A DNA stretch of 64,000 nucleotides from Sphingomonas mali NBRC 15500 (GTDB lineage Bacteria > Pseudomonadota > Alphaproteobacteria > Sphingomonadales > Sphingomonadaceae), in the NCBI RefSeq assembly GCF_001598415.1, contig NZ_BCYX01000026.1:1-64000 (forward strand). Reading direction: 5' to 3'. Of the stretch, positions 43,352 to 53,784 are shown piece by piece. The position numbers and the translations under genes were made by a program. The first letter of the stretch is position 1. The number at the start of each line of letters is the position of its first letter. The notes under the pieces were generated by a model that saw only the letters and a program-made list of their open reading frames with translations, did no database searches and had not been told where the DNA came from.

Positions 43352-44122
43352 TTAAACCGTGGCGTTCTTGATCGCCTGCACCATGCCGTCGACGTCCGTC
43401 AGGAACGGCAGGTGCCCAGTCTCCAGCGTGATTGTCTTCCGCACCGGTGTGCCGGCGACCATCCTCGCCTGAAAGCCCGCGCTGATGACCTGATCGAGGC
43501 TGGTGTGGACATAAATCTTGTCGACCTGGCCAAAACGCTCGTCGGTTACATGGACGGGGGTGACCAGCGGCTTCACCGGCTCGTCGAGGATCAGGTCCGG
43601 GAGCTTGGCCTTCAGCGGTTCTGGACCGTCATTGGCGAAGAGCTCGGCACGCGCCGCATATTCAACGACGGCAATGCCGCGCTCCTGATCGATGTTCAGA
43701 TGGGCGCCAATCTTCGCGTCGGGGTCCTGCTGCGCCAGCGACAGCAGCGAGTCGCCGTCGTGCGGCAGATAGGCCGCGACGAACATGAGGGTCCTGATCA
43801 TCTCGGGCGCCTTCTCCGCAGCGGCCGCGACCACGATCCCCGCGAAGCTATGGCCGACGACGATCGCCGGGGCGGACGCGTCCGCGAGCGCCTCGATGAC
43901 GATATCCCGGTAGAGGTCCAGGCTTACCGCGTCCGGGGCGATAGCGGAACCGGTGCGGCCCGGCAGATCGACGGTGAAGACGGCATGGCCGGCGGCCTTC
44001 AGTTTGCCGGCCACATACCCCCAGACATGGCCATCCGAGAACGCGCCGTGGACGAGGACGATCGGCGGCTTTTCTGCTGCAACGCCGCTGTCGTTCGCTG
44101 CAACCTGGATGGTGCTATTCAT
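43352..44122 (-). CDS. Alpha/beta hydrolase (cytoplasmic paralog)
   Basis: The 256-residue protein has the alpha/beta fold with oxyanion motif VLVHGAFSDGHVWG, nucleophile Ser in GHSFAG, an Asp region PVHVTDERFG and the catalytic His in LETGHLPFLTD. It resembles esterases of the plant methylesterase/salicylate-binding type found in bacteria. A paralog with the same motif order and a signal peptide lies at 45994-46782. No signal peptide here, so it acts in the cytoplasm. It is divergent from the AraC gene. Confidence 0.9.
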   Translation of the reverse strand: MNSTIQVAANDSGVAAEKPPIVLVHGAFSDGHVWGYVAGKLKAAGHAVFTVDLPGRTGSAIAPDAVSLDLYRDIVIEALADASAPAIVVGHSFAGIVVAAAAEKAPEMIRTLMFVAAYLPHDGDSLLSLAQQDPDAKIGAHLNIDQERGIAVVEYAARAELFANDGPEPLKAKLPDLILDEPVKPLVTPVHVTDERFGQVDKIYVHTSLDQVISAGFQARMVAGTPVRKTITLETGHLPFLTDVDGMVQAIKNATV

Positions 44123-44210
44123 GTTAAAAATCCTCTGTTTTCTCAGAGCACCGGAGCTCGATGCCGTGAGAAAAAACTAGTCGAGGAGGGTAGGCGGGGA
44201 TATGTTACGG

Positions 44211-44243
44211 CCTCCGATTTACATGATGGATCGTCCGGATTGA
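44211..44243. promoter_or_regulatory. Duplicated promoter block, copy 1
   Basis: CCTCCGATTTACATGATGG then ATCGTCCGGATTGA, between the hydrolase and AraC genes. The same block (CCTCCGGTTCTCATGATCG, ATCGTCCGGCGTTGA) lies before the exported paralog at 46868-46901. Both have CGATGCCGTG about 51 bases to the left. A shared regulator site, perhaps for the AraC protein, is likely. Confidence 0.6.
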
Positions 44244-44257
44244 CCAGTGATTTTGGG

Positions 44258-45193
44258 ATGTCGGCGGCCCGCGTCGACGTGCTGTCGCAAGTGCTCACAT
44301 TGATCAGGCTCCGCGGGGATCTGGTCTACACGATGCGGATGGGCCCACCTTGGGGCCTCCGCTTCCAGCCCGGACCGGCGCATTTCCATTTCGTCGAAGC
44401 AGGCGGCGCCTGGGTGACGCCTGCGGGGCAACCGCCCACATGGATCGATGAAGGGGATCTTGTTCTCCTGCCGCTTGGCAAGGGACACACGATCGCCGAT
44501 GCGACTGACTCACCGATCGAGGATATCGACATCGTTGCGCCCGATCATTTCGACCGGGATCAACTCGTCCTGCGCCATGGCGGAGAGGAGCCCAAAGGTC
44601 AGATCGTCAGCGGCTTTTTCAGCTTCGAGGGTAGCCCGCTTCCCGCGGTAATGTCGGCGCTGCCCGCCCTGATCCACATTCCCAGAGGAGACGCTGGCGC
44701 GCCGGGATGGCTCGCCGCGATTTCCCACTTCCTGGTCGACGAAGCGCAACAGCCCGATCCGGGATCGTCACTCATGATCTCCCGGCTGATCGATCTGCTG
44801 GTTATTCGGACGCTGCGTAGCTGGGCCGCAAGCGAAGCAAATCGCATGGGCTGGCTCGGCGGGTTGGGCGAGGAGCGGATCGGGCGCGTTCTCGCGGCAA
44901 TGCATGCCGATCCCTTCAAACGCTGGACCGTTGAGACCCTCGCCGGTGTCGCTTCCATGTCCCGTTCGATATTCGCCGAGCGTTTCACGGCCGCCGTCGG
45001 CGAACCGCCGCTTCGCTATCTTTCTCGCTGGCGTCTGACGATTGCCGCCGACATGCTGCGGAGTGGCGGGATGAAGGTGACGGAGGCCGCATACAAGGCC
45101 GGTTACAGTTCCGATGCCGCGTTCAGTCGTGCGTTCAAGAGCCACTTCGGGTACGCGCCGAGCGAAGCCGGGAACCAGCAAGTGCCGATCTAG
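44258..45193 (+). CDS. AraC family transcriptional regulator (cupin sensor)
   Basis: The 311-residue protein has an N-terminal cupin-like sensor (AraC_binding/cupin_6 type; FHFVEAGGAWVTPAG) and a C-terminal double helix-turn-helix (about 205-303; WTVETLAGVASMSRSIFAERF and GMKVTEAAYKAGYSSDAAFSRAFKSHFG). Regulators of this kind often control esterase or oxidoreductase genes next to them. It is divergent from the cytoplasmic hydrolase gene with a promoter block that is repeated before the exported paralog. Start is uncertain: ATG 44258 or TTG 44240. A longer open frame to the left overlaps the hydrolase. Confidence 0.9.
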   Translation: MSAARVDVLSQVLTLIRLRGDLVYTMRMGPPWGLRFQPGPAHFHFVEAGGAWVTPAGQPPTWIDEGDLVLLPLGKGHTIADATDSPIEDIDIVAPDHFDRDQLVLRHGGEEPKGQIVSGFFSFEGSPLPAVMSALPALIHIPRGDAGAPGWLAAISHFLVDEAQQPDPGSSLMISRLIDLLVIRTLRSWAASEANRMGWLGGLGEERIGRVLAAMHADPFKRWTVETLAGVASMSRSIFAERFTAAVGEPPLRYLSRWRLTIAADMLRSGGMKVTEAAYKAGYSSDAAFSRAFKSHFGYAPSEAGNQQVPI

Positions 45194-45233
45194 CGGTATC
45201 GCGCCGGTGTCCACCGACGCGATGCCTCCGTAC

Positions 45234-45728
45234 CTATTCGCCTGCTGCCTTCAGCAAGACGGCTTCCAATTCGTGGTCGAGGTAGAGCCCTACCCGAGTG
45301 ATCTCGTCGTTGCCGATCTGGCCGAACAACGTCGAGGGCTTGTCATACTCGAACACGGCCCGACCATCGTCGGCTTCGAAGAGGACGATGCGCAATGGAG
45401 CGTAAAGCGCCGCCATCAGGTTGTGACGGGTCATCTTCGAGGCGATGATCGGGTTCCCGATCTCATACTGGACGGCGTTACGTCGCCCTCCGGTGATCGC
45501 CAGGAGCGCGCCGTGGTCGCGCTGCAGGAAGATGAAGAGCGTGGGGCCGTGCTGCTCGTGATGCGCGATGGCGTCGTGGTCGCCGTTGCTCAACTGCACC
45601 ATGATGTTGGTGTCGAGCGGCGGAACATTGGTTTCGAGCGCCGCTCGTACTTCGGAAAAGGGGCGCTTCGACGTTATTGTGACGTGATCCACGGAAATCG
45701 GCTGAGATGACATGGCAATGCCGGGCAT
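45234..45728 (-). CDS. DUF302 family protein
   Basis: The 164-residue protein has the DUF302 core: SKRPFSEVRAALETNVPPLD..., then VQYEIGNPIIASKMTRH and LYAPLRIVLFEADDGRAVFEYDKPSTLFGQ. The family is cytoplasmic or periplasmic, beta-alpha-beta, of unknown function; members often sit next to sulfur or redox genes. AAAGGA 7 bases upstream supports ATG 45728. Convergent with the AraC gene. Confidence 0.85.
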   Translation of the reverse strand: MPGIAMSSQPISVDHVTITSKRPFSEVRAALETNVPPLDTNIMVQLSNGDHDAIAHHEQHGPTLFIFLQRDHGALLAITGGRRNAVQYEIGNPIIASKMTRHNLMAALYAPLRIVLFEADDGRAVFEYDKPSTLFGQIGNDEITRVGLYLDHELEAVLLKAAGE

Positions 45729-45806
45729 TGTCGAATCCTTTCGACGAATAGGGGGGCGATGGTCGACCGGGGGCGGAGAACGCGGCTCGCCGCACCCGGG
45801 CGGGGC

Positions 45807-45908
45807 TCAGCGGAGGAAGGTGAGGATCTGCCCCACGAACACCGGATAATATTGGAAGATCCCGCCATGGCTCGCATCGGGGAAGATGCTGAGCTCGGCG
45901 TTTTCGGT
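45807..45908 (-). pseudogene. C-terminal fragment of an alpha/beta hydrolase
   Basis: About 32 codons ending in a stop, NAELSIFPDASHGGIFQYYP and then VFVGQILTFLR, match the C-terminal end of an alpha/beta hydrolase: the His of the triad sits in ASHGG. The upstream part of the gene is missing, as the preceding sequence shows no hydrolase motifs. It lies next to the two full hydrolase genes, a relic of a third copy of a different subfamily. Confidence 0.7.
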
Positions 45909-45993
45909 TAAGCCGCATCTCGTGCGGCGGGGCAGGCACCGGGGCGGCCGACAAGCCGCCCCGTCCTCGCTGGAGATCGCTCCTGCTGGTCCC

Positions 45994-46782
45994 TTACTTG
46001 GCCGCTTCTTCGATCGCCTTGGCCAGGCCATCAGGGTCGGTGAGGAACGGCGTGTGGCCGGTCTGGAGGGTGTATTGGACGCGCACTGGGGTGCTGGCGA
46101 CCATCCGCGCCTGGAAGGCGGGGCTGATAACCTGGTCGAAGGCGGTGTGGATATAGGCCTTGTCGACCTTGCCGAAGTTAGCGGCGGTCAGCTTCACCGG
46201 CGTCGCTAACGGGGCGAGCGGCTCATCGAGGATCAGATCCGGGATAGCCTTGCGCAGCCCATCGGGACCGCCATTGGCGAACAAGTCGGCGCGCGCCGAA
46301 TATTCGATCGAAGCGATGCCCTTGTCCTTATCAATCTGAAGGTGGGGGCCGACTTTGGCGTCAGCATCGCGTTGCGCCATCGATACGAGCGAGTCGCCAT
46401 TCTGTGGCAGGTAAGCCGCGAGGTACACCAGGGTCTTTATCTTCTTCGGCGCCGTTTCGGCCGCGGCCGAGATGACGATGCCGCCGAAGCTGTGGCCAAC
46501 CACAACCGCACGGCCCTTGGTGGTGCCGAGCGCCTTGACCACCGTGTCGCGGTAGAGATCGAGGCTGACCTTGTCGGGGGTCGCCGGGTTGCCGGGGCGG
46601 CCCGGCAGGTCGACGGTCACGACCTTGTAGCCGTCCGCTTCCAGCTTCTTCGTGACTTGGCCCCATACCTGGCCGTTCTCAAACGCGCCATGGACCAGCA
46701 CGATCGGCGGCTTTTCTGCAGCCATTGCGGTAGTGCTGACGGCAGCGGTGGAGGCGAGAATTGCGGCGAGAAAGAGTTTCAT
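45994..46782 (-). CDS. Exported alpha/beta hydrolase (periplasmic paralog)
   Basis: The 262-residue protein begins with a signal peptide (MKLFLAAILASTAAVSTTAMA) and then follows the paralog at 43352-44122 almost motif for motif: EKPPIVLVHGAFENGQVWG, TVDLPGRPGNPATPD, nucleophile GHSFGG, DLILDEPLAPLATPV and LQTGHTPFLTD. So the two are duplicates that differ in location. The ATG at 46782 has AAGGAA upstream. The promoter block upstream (46868-46901) is shared with the AraC/hydrolase intergenic region. Confidence 0.92.
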   Translation of the reverse strand: MKLFLAAILASTAAVSTTAMAAEKPPIVLVHGAFENGQVWGQVTKKLEADGYKVVTVDLPGRPGNPATPDKVSLDLYRDTVVKALGTTKGRAVVVGHSFGGIVISAAAETAPKKIKTLVYLAAYLPQNGDSLVSMAQRDADAKVGPHLQIDKDKGIASIEYSARADLFANGGPDGLRKAIPDLILDEPLAPLATPVKLTAANFGKVDKAYIHTAFDQVISPAFQARMVASTPVRVQYTLQTGHTPFLTDPDGLAKAIEEAAK

Positions 46783-46867
46783 TTCACAGTTCCTTCTTCG
46801 AGTTGGGCATCGACCGATGCCGTGCATCTCAAATACGGAACGAGCCGCTCCGACGGCCATGCCGCGC

Positions 46868-46901
46868 CCTCCGGTTCTCATGATCGATCGTCCGGCGTTG
46901 A
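46868..46901. promoter_or_regulatory. Duplicated promoter block, copy 2
   Basis: CCTCCGGTTCTCATGATCG then ATCGTCCGGCGTTGA, 86-119 bases upstream of the exported hydrolase start. Together with CGATGCCGTG at 46815-46824 it repeats the arrangement of copy 1 (44160-44243) with nearly identical spacing. Confidence 0.6.
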
Positions 46902-47166
46902 TGGGTGCTGTGCCGCCGGCGGCTTCACTGGCGCGGGAGCTGGAGAAAATCCCGAGGCGAGCCGTACTCCGCGAAACCCCTGGCGAGGCGCGGTGGCTGT
47001 TATCGAAGAAGTTGAAGCGTGGGTGTCCGCTCTCGGCTCGTTTGCTGTGTTCGATCGAGTTGCCGGCAACGGCCGCTAACGGGGTCCTGCCGCCAAAGCC
47101 GCCGTTCTGCAATCGGCCCAAGAGCCGCCATCCCGCCCGACAGCCTGAACCGACCACCCTCCAACA
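46902..47166. other. Gap without a supported gene between hydrolase and clpA
   Basis: No supported gene. At its left lies the duplicated promoter block, at its right the clpA terminator. The open frames on both strands here have no recognisable motifs; unlike the other duplicated promoter, no AraC gene stands next to it. Confidence 0.5.
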
Positions 47167-47197
47167 CAAAACGGGCCGGGGATCGCTCCCCGGCCCG
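47167..47197 (-). terminator. Rho-independent terminator of clpA
   Basis: On the minus strand CGGGCCGGGG-AGCGAT-CCCCGGCCCG is followed by TTTT. The arms pair perfectly over 10 bp (11 with the inner A-T pair). It starts 27 bases after the clpA stop. Confidence 0.85.
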
Positions 47198-47223
47198 CTC
47201 GTGTTTCCGGCTGGTGCCGCTTC

Positions 47224-49539
<2,316 letters not shown>

Positions 49540-49692
49540 TAGACTGTTACTCCTGACGGGCCGCATGGACGCACGGCCCTTTTCCCTAATGTCGGGACGG
49601 GAGGGCCCCGCATCAAGCGCCGGCCATTCTTCGCATCGTCAGGTCGGCCAATTCCCGAAAAAGCCTGGCCGGCGCGAAGATGCGATTCGCGC

Positions 49693-49887
49693 TCATCGCT
49701 TGAATAGCGAGTCAGCGCTTGCGCGATGGTTAACGGCGCGTTGCATATGATTTTTAACGCGTGAGATTTCGCCTTCGAGGAGAGCGATACGTTCCTCGAG
49801 CTCGGCCACGGACAGTGGATCGAGATCCTGTTTGACCAGGAGCGCGATCGGGTCGCCTGGGCGCGGAAGATTCTCTTCGGAATCCAT
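49693..49887 (-). CDS. DUF1192 family small protein
   Basis: The 64-residue protein has the DUF1192 layout: an acidic N-terminal part (MDSEENLPRPGDPIALL), DLDPLSVAELEERIALLEGEISRVKNHM as a coiled coil, and a basic end. Its function is unknown; the coiled coil implies protein binding. It is divergent from the quinone oxidoreductase gene at 49957 and 153 bases upstream of clpA. Confidence 0.85.
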   Translation of the reverse strand: MDSEENLPRPGDPIALLVKQDLDPLSVAELEERIALLEGEISRVKNHMQRAVNHRASADSLFKR

Positions 49888-49956
49888 GGGTGGGAACGTT
49901 GACCCTGGGCCGGGCGATGTCAATAACCCGAGCCGGTTTCCGACGAAGGGGTACGA

Positions 49957-50958
49957 ATGGACGCGATACCGACCGTGATGCGTGCGATCGACCCGGAACA
50001 GCCGGGCGGGCCCGAGGTGCTTCGCATCGTCGACCGGCCGGTGCCGACGCCGGGCGAGGGCGAAGTGCTGATCCGCGTCGCCGCCGCCGGGATCAACCGT
50101 CCCGAAGTGCTGCAACGGATGGGGGCCTATCCACCGCCGCCGGGCGCGCCGTCCATTCCGGGGCTGGAAGTCTCCGGCACGATCGTCGCGACCGGCGCCG
50201 GCGTCGAGCGAGACCTGATCGGCCAGCCGGTCTGTGCGCTGATCGCCGGCGGCGGCTATGCCGAATATGCCGTGGCGCCATACGGCCAATGCTTGCCCGT
50301 GCCCGAAGCGCTGACGATGGTCGAAGCGGCGGCGATGCCCGAAACGCTGTTCACCGTGTGGACCAATCTGTTCGAGCGCGGCTTCGCGGCCGAGGGCGAC
50401 ACGGTGCTCGTCCATGGCGGTACCAGCGGCATCGGCACGATGGCGATCGCCCTGTGCAATCTGTTCGGTGTGGAGGTGATCGTCACCGCCGGGTCGGACG
50501 AGAAATGCGCCGCGGCCAAGTCCGCCGGCGCCGACCATGCGATCAACTATAAGACGCACGATTTCGTCGAAGAGGTGAAGGCGATCACCGGCGGCAAGGG
50601 CGTGGCGGTGGTGCTCGACATGGTCGGGGGCGACTATGTTCCCCGCAACATGCAATGCCTGGCGGATGACGGCCGCCATGTTTCGATCGCAGTGCAGGGC
50701 GGGGGGCAGGCGACGATCCCGATCTTCGAGATCATGCGCCGTCGGCTGACGCTGACCGGATCGACGCTGCGCCCGCGCTCGGTCGCCTTCAAGACCGCGG
50801 TCGCCGACGAGCTCGCCCGCACGGTCTGGCCGCAGGTCGCGGAAGGCAAGTTGAAGCCGGTGATCGACACCGTCTTCGCCTTCGATCAGGCGCCCGACGC
50901 GCACCGGCTGATGGAATCAGGCAACCATGTCGGCAAGATCGTGCTGAAGATCGAGTAG
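49957..50958 (+). CDS. NAD(P)H-quinone oxidoreductase, PIG3 family
   Basis: The 333-residue medium-chain reductase has the PIG3/TIGR02824 signatures: GEVLIRVAAAGINRPEVLQRMGAYPPPPGAP, IPGLEVSGTIVATG, the NADPH loop VHGGTSGIGTMAIAL and DMVGGDYVPRNMQCLADDGRHV. There are no zinc sites. The family reduces quinones, and in bacteria probably handles electrophiles. It is separated from the GST gene at 51063 by about 100 bases; a shared role in detoxification is possible. Confidence 0.92.
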   Translation: MDAIPTVMRAIDPEQPGGPEVLRIVDRPVPTPGEGEVLIRVAAAGINRPEVLQRMGAYPPPPGAPSIPGLEVSGTIVATGAGVERDLIGQPVCALIAGGGYAEYAVAPYGQCLPVPEALTMVEAAAMPETLFTVWTNLFERGFAAEGDTVLVHGGTSGIGTMAIALCNLFGVEVIVTAGSDEKCAAAKSAGADHAINYKTHDFVEEVKAITGGKGVAVVLDMVGGDYVPRNMQCLADDGRHVSIAVQGGGQATIPIFEIMRRRLTLTGSTLRPRSVAFKTAVADELARTVWPQVAEGKLKPVIDTVFAFDQAPDAHRLMESGNHVGKIVLKIE

Positions 50959-51062
50959 CGGGTGGCTGCCATAAGCCGGGTTGATCAACGGTCGGGCGAA
51001 ATTGGTTGGACGATCGGCACGCCCTGCGCTTTTGCTCGCGCCGCACCTGAAGGGGGAGTTCG

Positions 51063-51680
51063 ATGGCCAATCTGATCCTGCACGAATATTCGGCGTCCGG
51101 AAATTGCTACAAGATCCGGCTGACCGCGGCGCATCTGGGACTGAAGCTCGACCGGCGCGAATATGACATCATGCAGGGTGAAACGCGCTCGGACGCGTTC
51201 CTGACGGGGGTCAATGCCAATGGCCGCATCCCGGTGCTCCAGGTCGGCGACGATTTTCTGCCAGAAAGCAGCGCGGCGTGCTTCTATCTCGCCGACGGCT
51301 CGCCCCTGATCCCGGCCGACCGTTTCGACCGCGCCGATATGCTCCGCTGGATGTTCTGGGAGCAATATAATCATGAGCCCAACATCGCGACGATCCGGTT
51401 CTGGATGGGCTGGATCGGCGAGGATAATCTGACCGAGCTCCAGCGCGCGCAGCTGCCGGTCAAGCGCGCCGCGGGGGATGCGGCATTGACCCTGATGGAC
51501 GAGCATTTGGCGCAGACGCCGTTCTTCGTCGGCGGGCGCTTCAGCCTCGCCGATATCGCGCTCTATGCCTATACCCATGTCTGCGAGGACGGCGGGTTCG
51601 AGCTCCACCGCTATCCGGCGGTCCAGGCCTGGATCGAACGGGTCGCCGCATTACCCGGTCATATCGCCATCACCGATTGA
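51063..51680 (+). CDS. Glutathione S-transferase family protein
   Basis: The 205-residue protein has an N-terminal thioredoxin fold (LILHEYSASGNCYKIRLTAAHLGLKLDRREYD, cis-Pro in GRIPVLQVGDDFLPESSA) and an all-helical C-terminal domain (WMFWEQYNHEPNIATIRFW, FSLADIALYAYTHVCED). Ser in YSASGNCYK may act as the glutathione-activating residue. AGGGGGAG precedes ATG 51063. Substrate is unknown. Confidence 0.9.
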   Translation: MANLILHEYSASGNCYKIRLTAAHLGLKLDRREYDIMQGETRSDAFLTGVNANGRIPVLQVGDDFLPESSAACFYLADGSPLIPADRFDRADMLRWMFWEQYNHEPNIATIRFWMGWIGEDNLTELQRAQLPVKRAAGDAALTLMDEHLAQTPFFVGGRFSLADIALYAYTHVCEDGGFELHRYPAVQAWIERVAALPGHIAITD

Positions 51681-51770
51681 TTAGTCAGCATATTTCAAGT
51701 TGCTGCGATTCTGTTTGTAACAAAACTTCGTCATAGGCCGGGCAACGTCATCCGTCGGGGCTCGTGACGC

Positions 51771-52652
51771 ATGAATGAAATGACGAAATTGTTACAGGAC
51801 GGTACTATCGCCGACCTGACGGACTTCGCGAATTCGAAGCCCGCTATTCCGGAACGGGCGACGCATAGCCGTCGTCAGTACCGAACCATCTGGATCAGCG
51901 ACGTCCATTTGGGGACGAAGGGCTGTAATGCCGAAATGCTGATCGACTTTCTCGATCATGTCGACAGCGAGAAAATGTATCTCGTCGGCGACATCATCGA
52001 TGGCTGGCGCCTCAAGAAGAAATTCTACTGGCCGGCCGCGCATAACGACGTGGTGTGGCGATTGCTCAAGCGCGCCAAGCGCGGCGCCGAGGTGATCTAT
52101 ATCCCCGGCAATCATGACGAGGTCGTGCGGCAATTCTGCGGGCTGGATTTCGGCGGCATCGCGATTCGCCGCAACGCGATCCATGAAACCGCCGACGGAC
52201 GTCGGTTGTTGGTGCTGCATGGCGACGAATTCGACGCGATCACGCTCTCGCACCGCTGGCTCGCCCATGTCGGCGACGCCGCATACGAGGCGATGATGGC
52301 GCTCAACCGGCTGGTCAATCGCTGGCGGCGTTTCTGGAACATGCCCTATTGGTCCCTGTCGAAGCACGCCAAGGCCAAGGTCAAGAACGCGGTCGAGTTC
52401 ATCTCCAATTACGAAGACGTCGTTGCCCAAGCAGCGGCGCATCGCGGCGTCGACGGCGTGGTGTGCGGCCATATCCACACTGCGGAATATCGTGAAATCC
52501 ACGGCGTTCGCTATTATAACGACGGCGATTGGGTCGAAGGCTGCACCGCATTGGTCGAGCATTTCGATGGTCGGATGGAGGTGTTGCACTGGGCCGACGA
52601 AATCGAAGGAAGACGGGCTCAACTCCCCTGCTTGACGCTAGCGGCGGCCTGA
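51771..52652 (+). CDS. LpxH-like metallophosphatase (UDP-2,3-diacylglucosamine hydrolase family)
   Basis: The 293-residue calcineurin-like phosphatase has all metal motifs: ISDVHLGTKGC (D, H), VGDIIDGW (D), IPGNHDE (N, H) and VCGHIHTAEYREIHGVRYYNDGDWVEG. It belongs to the COG2908 family with LpxH. Sphingomonads make glycosphingolipids and lack normal LPS, so a strict lipid A role is doubtful. The GT4 glycosyltransferase gene begins 6 bases after its stop, which suggests both act on one glycolipid. A TTTGT-A-ACAAA repeat near 51714 lies upstream. Confidence 0.85.
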   Translation: MNEMTKLLQDGTIADLTDFANSKPAIPERATHSRRQYRTIWISDVHLGTKGCNAEMLIDFLDHVDSEKMYLVGDIIDGWRLKKKFYWPAAHNDVVWRLLKRAKRGAEVIYIPGNHDEVVRQFCGLDFGGIAIRRNAIHETADGRRLLVLHGDEFDAITLSHRWLAHVGDAAYEAMMALNRLVNRWRRFWNMPYWSLSKHAKAKVKNAVEFISNYEDVVAQAAAHRGVDGVVCGHIHTAEYREIHGVRYYNDGDWVEGCTALVEHFDGRMEVLHWADEIEGRRAQLPCLTLAAA

Positions 52653-52657
52653 CGAAC

Positions 52658-53692
52658 GTGCGGATCGCGATCGTCACCGATGCCTGGAGCCCGCAGGTCA
52701 ATGGCGTCGTGCGCACCTTGCAATCGGTCCGCGACGAATTGGTGCGCCAGGGCCACGAGGTGCTGATCGTGTCGCCCGATCTGTTCTATTCGATGCCGTG
52801 CCCGACCTATCCCGAAATCCGGCTGGCCTTCGCCTCGACCGGATCCGTCGGCCGCATGCTCGAGGAGTTCAGCCCGCAGGCGATCCATCTCGCGACCGAG
52901 GGGCCGGTGTGCCTCGCCGCGCGGCGCTGGTGCCTGGCACGCGATTTCCCCTTCACTACCGCCTATCACACCCAATTCCCCGATTATGTCGCGGCGCGCA
53001 CCGGCGTGAATCCCGAATGGGTGTGGCGCTATATCCGCTGGTTCCATTCGCCCGCGCAATCGATCCTCGCCTCGACGGCATCGATCGCCGATACGCTCAA
53101 GGCGCACGGCCTGACCCAGATCCGCCATTGGGGACGCGGTGTCGACCTGTCGACCTTCGGCGACCCCGAGCCCGACCCCGCGATCCGCGCGCTGGCCCAG
53201 GACGGCAAGGGGCCGATCCAGCTCTATGTCGGCCGTGTCGCGATCGAGAAGAATATCGAGGCGTTCCTGACCGCGACGCATCCGGGGACGAAAGTGATCG
53301 TCGGCGACGGGCCGGCGCTGGCCTCGCTCAAGGCCAAATATCCCGACGCGCATTTCCTCGGACCCAAATTCGGCGCCGAGCTCGCTGCCGCTTATGCTGC
53401 CGCCGACGTCTTCGTCTTCCCCAGCAAGACCGACACGTTCGGGCTGGTGATGATCGAGGCGCTCGCCTGCGGCACGCCGGTGGCCGCTTATCCGGTGACC
53501 GGCCCGATCGACGTGCTGACGCCCGAAACCGGCGCGATGCACGACGATCTCGACCAGGCGATCGCCGAGGCGCTGACCCGCGACCGCGCGGCGTGCCGTG
53601 CCTATGGCCAGGGCTTCACCTGGGCCAAGAGCGCGCATCAGTTCCTCCACGCGCTGGTGCCGGTCGGCGGCGACGAGGCGCTGGCGGCGTAA
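52658..53692 (+). CDS. Family 4 (GT4) glycosyltransferase
   Basis: The 344-residue protein is a GT-B enzyme: N-terminal RIAIVTDAWSPQVNGVVRTLQ with nucleotide fold, HTQFPDYVAARTGV, and the donor site YVGRVAIEKNIEAFLTA and FPSKTDTFGLVMIEALACGTPVAAY (E-x7-E). This resembles mannosyl/glucosyl transferases that act on diacylglycerol or related lipids. The GTG start at 52658 has no clear Shine-Dalgarno but is forced by the upstream stop 5 bases earlier; coupling with the LpxH-like gene is likely. Confidence 0.88.
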   Translation: MRIAIVTDAWSPQVNGVVRTLQSVRDELVRQGHEVLIVSPDLFYSMPCPTYPEIRLAFASTGSVGRMLEEFSPQAIHLATEGPVCLAARRWCLARDFPFTTAYHTQFPDYVAARTGVNPEWVWRYIRWFHSPAQSILASTASIADTLKAHGLTQIRHWGRGVDLSTFGDPEPDPAIRALAQDGKGPIQLYVGRVAIEKNIEAFLTATHPGTKVIVGDGPALASLKAKYPDAHFLGPKFGAELAAAYAAADVFVFPSKTDTFGLVMIEALACGTPVAAYPVTGPIDVLTPETGAMHDDLDQAIAEALTRDRAACRAYGQGFTWAKSAHQFLHALVPVGGDEALAA

Positions 53693-53737
53693 AGCTTGCC
53701 CCGCGCGGCCAATCGGATTAAGTCGAGCCCAACGACA

Positions 53738-53769
53738 GGCCGCTCCGCGAGGGGCGGCCCTATTTATTT
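53738..53769 (+). terminator. Hairpin terminator after the glycosyltransferase gene
   Basis: GGCCGCTCC-GCGA-GGGGCGGCC (one G-U pair) followed by CTATTTATTT. It lies 46 bases past the stop codon and 15 bases before the trcR start, so its 3' end also borders the trcR leader. Confidence 0.65.
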
Positions 53770-53784
53770 CTGACGGAGAATTTC

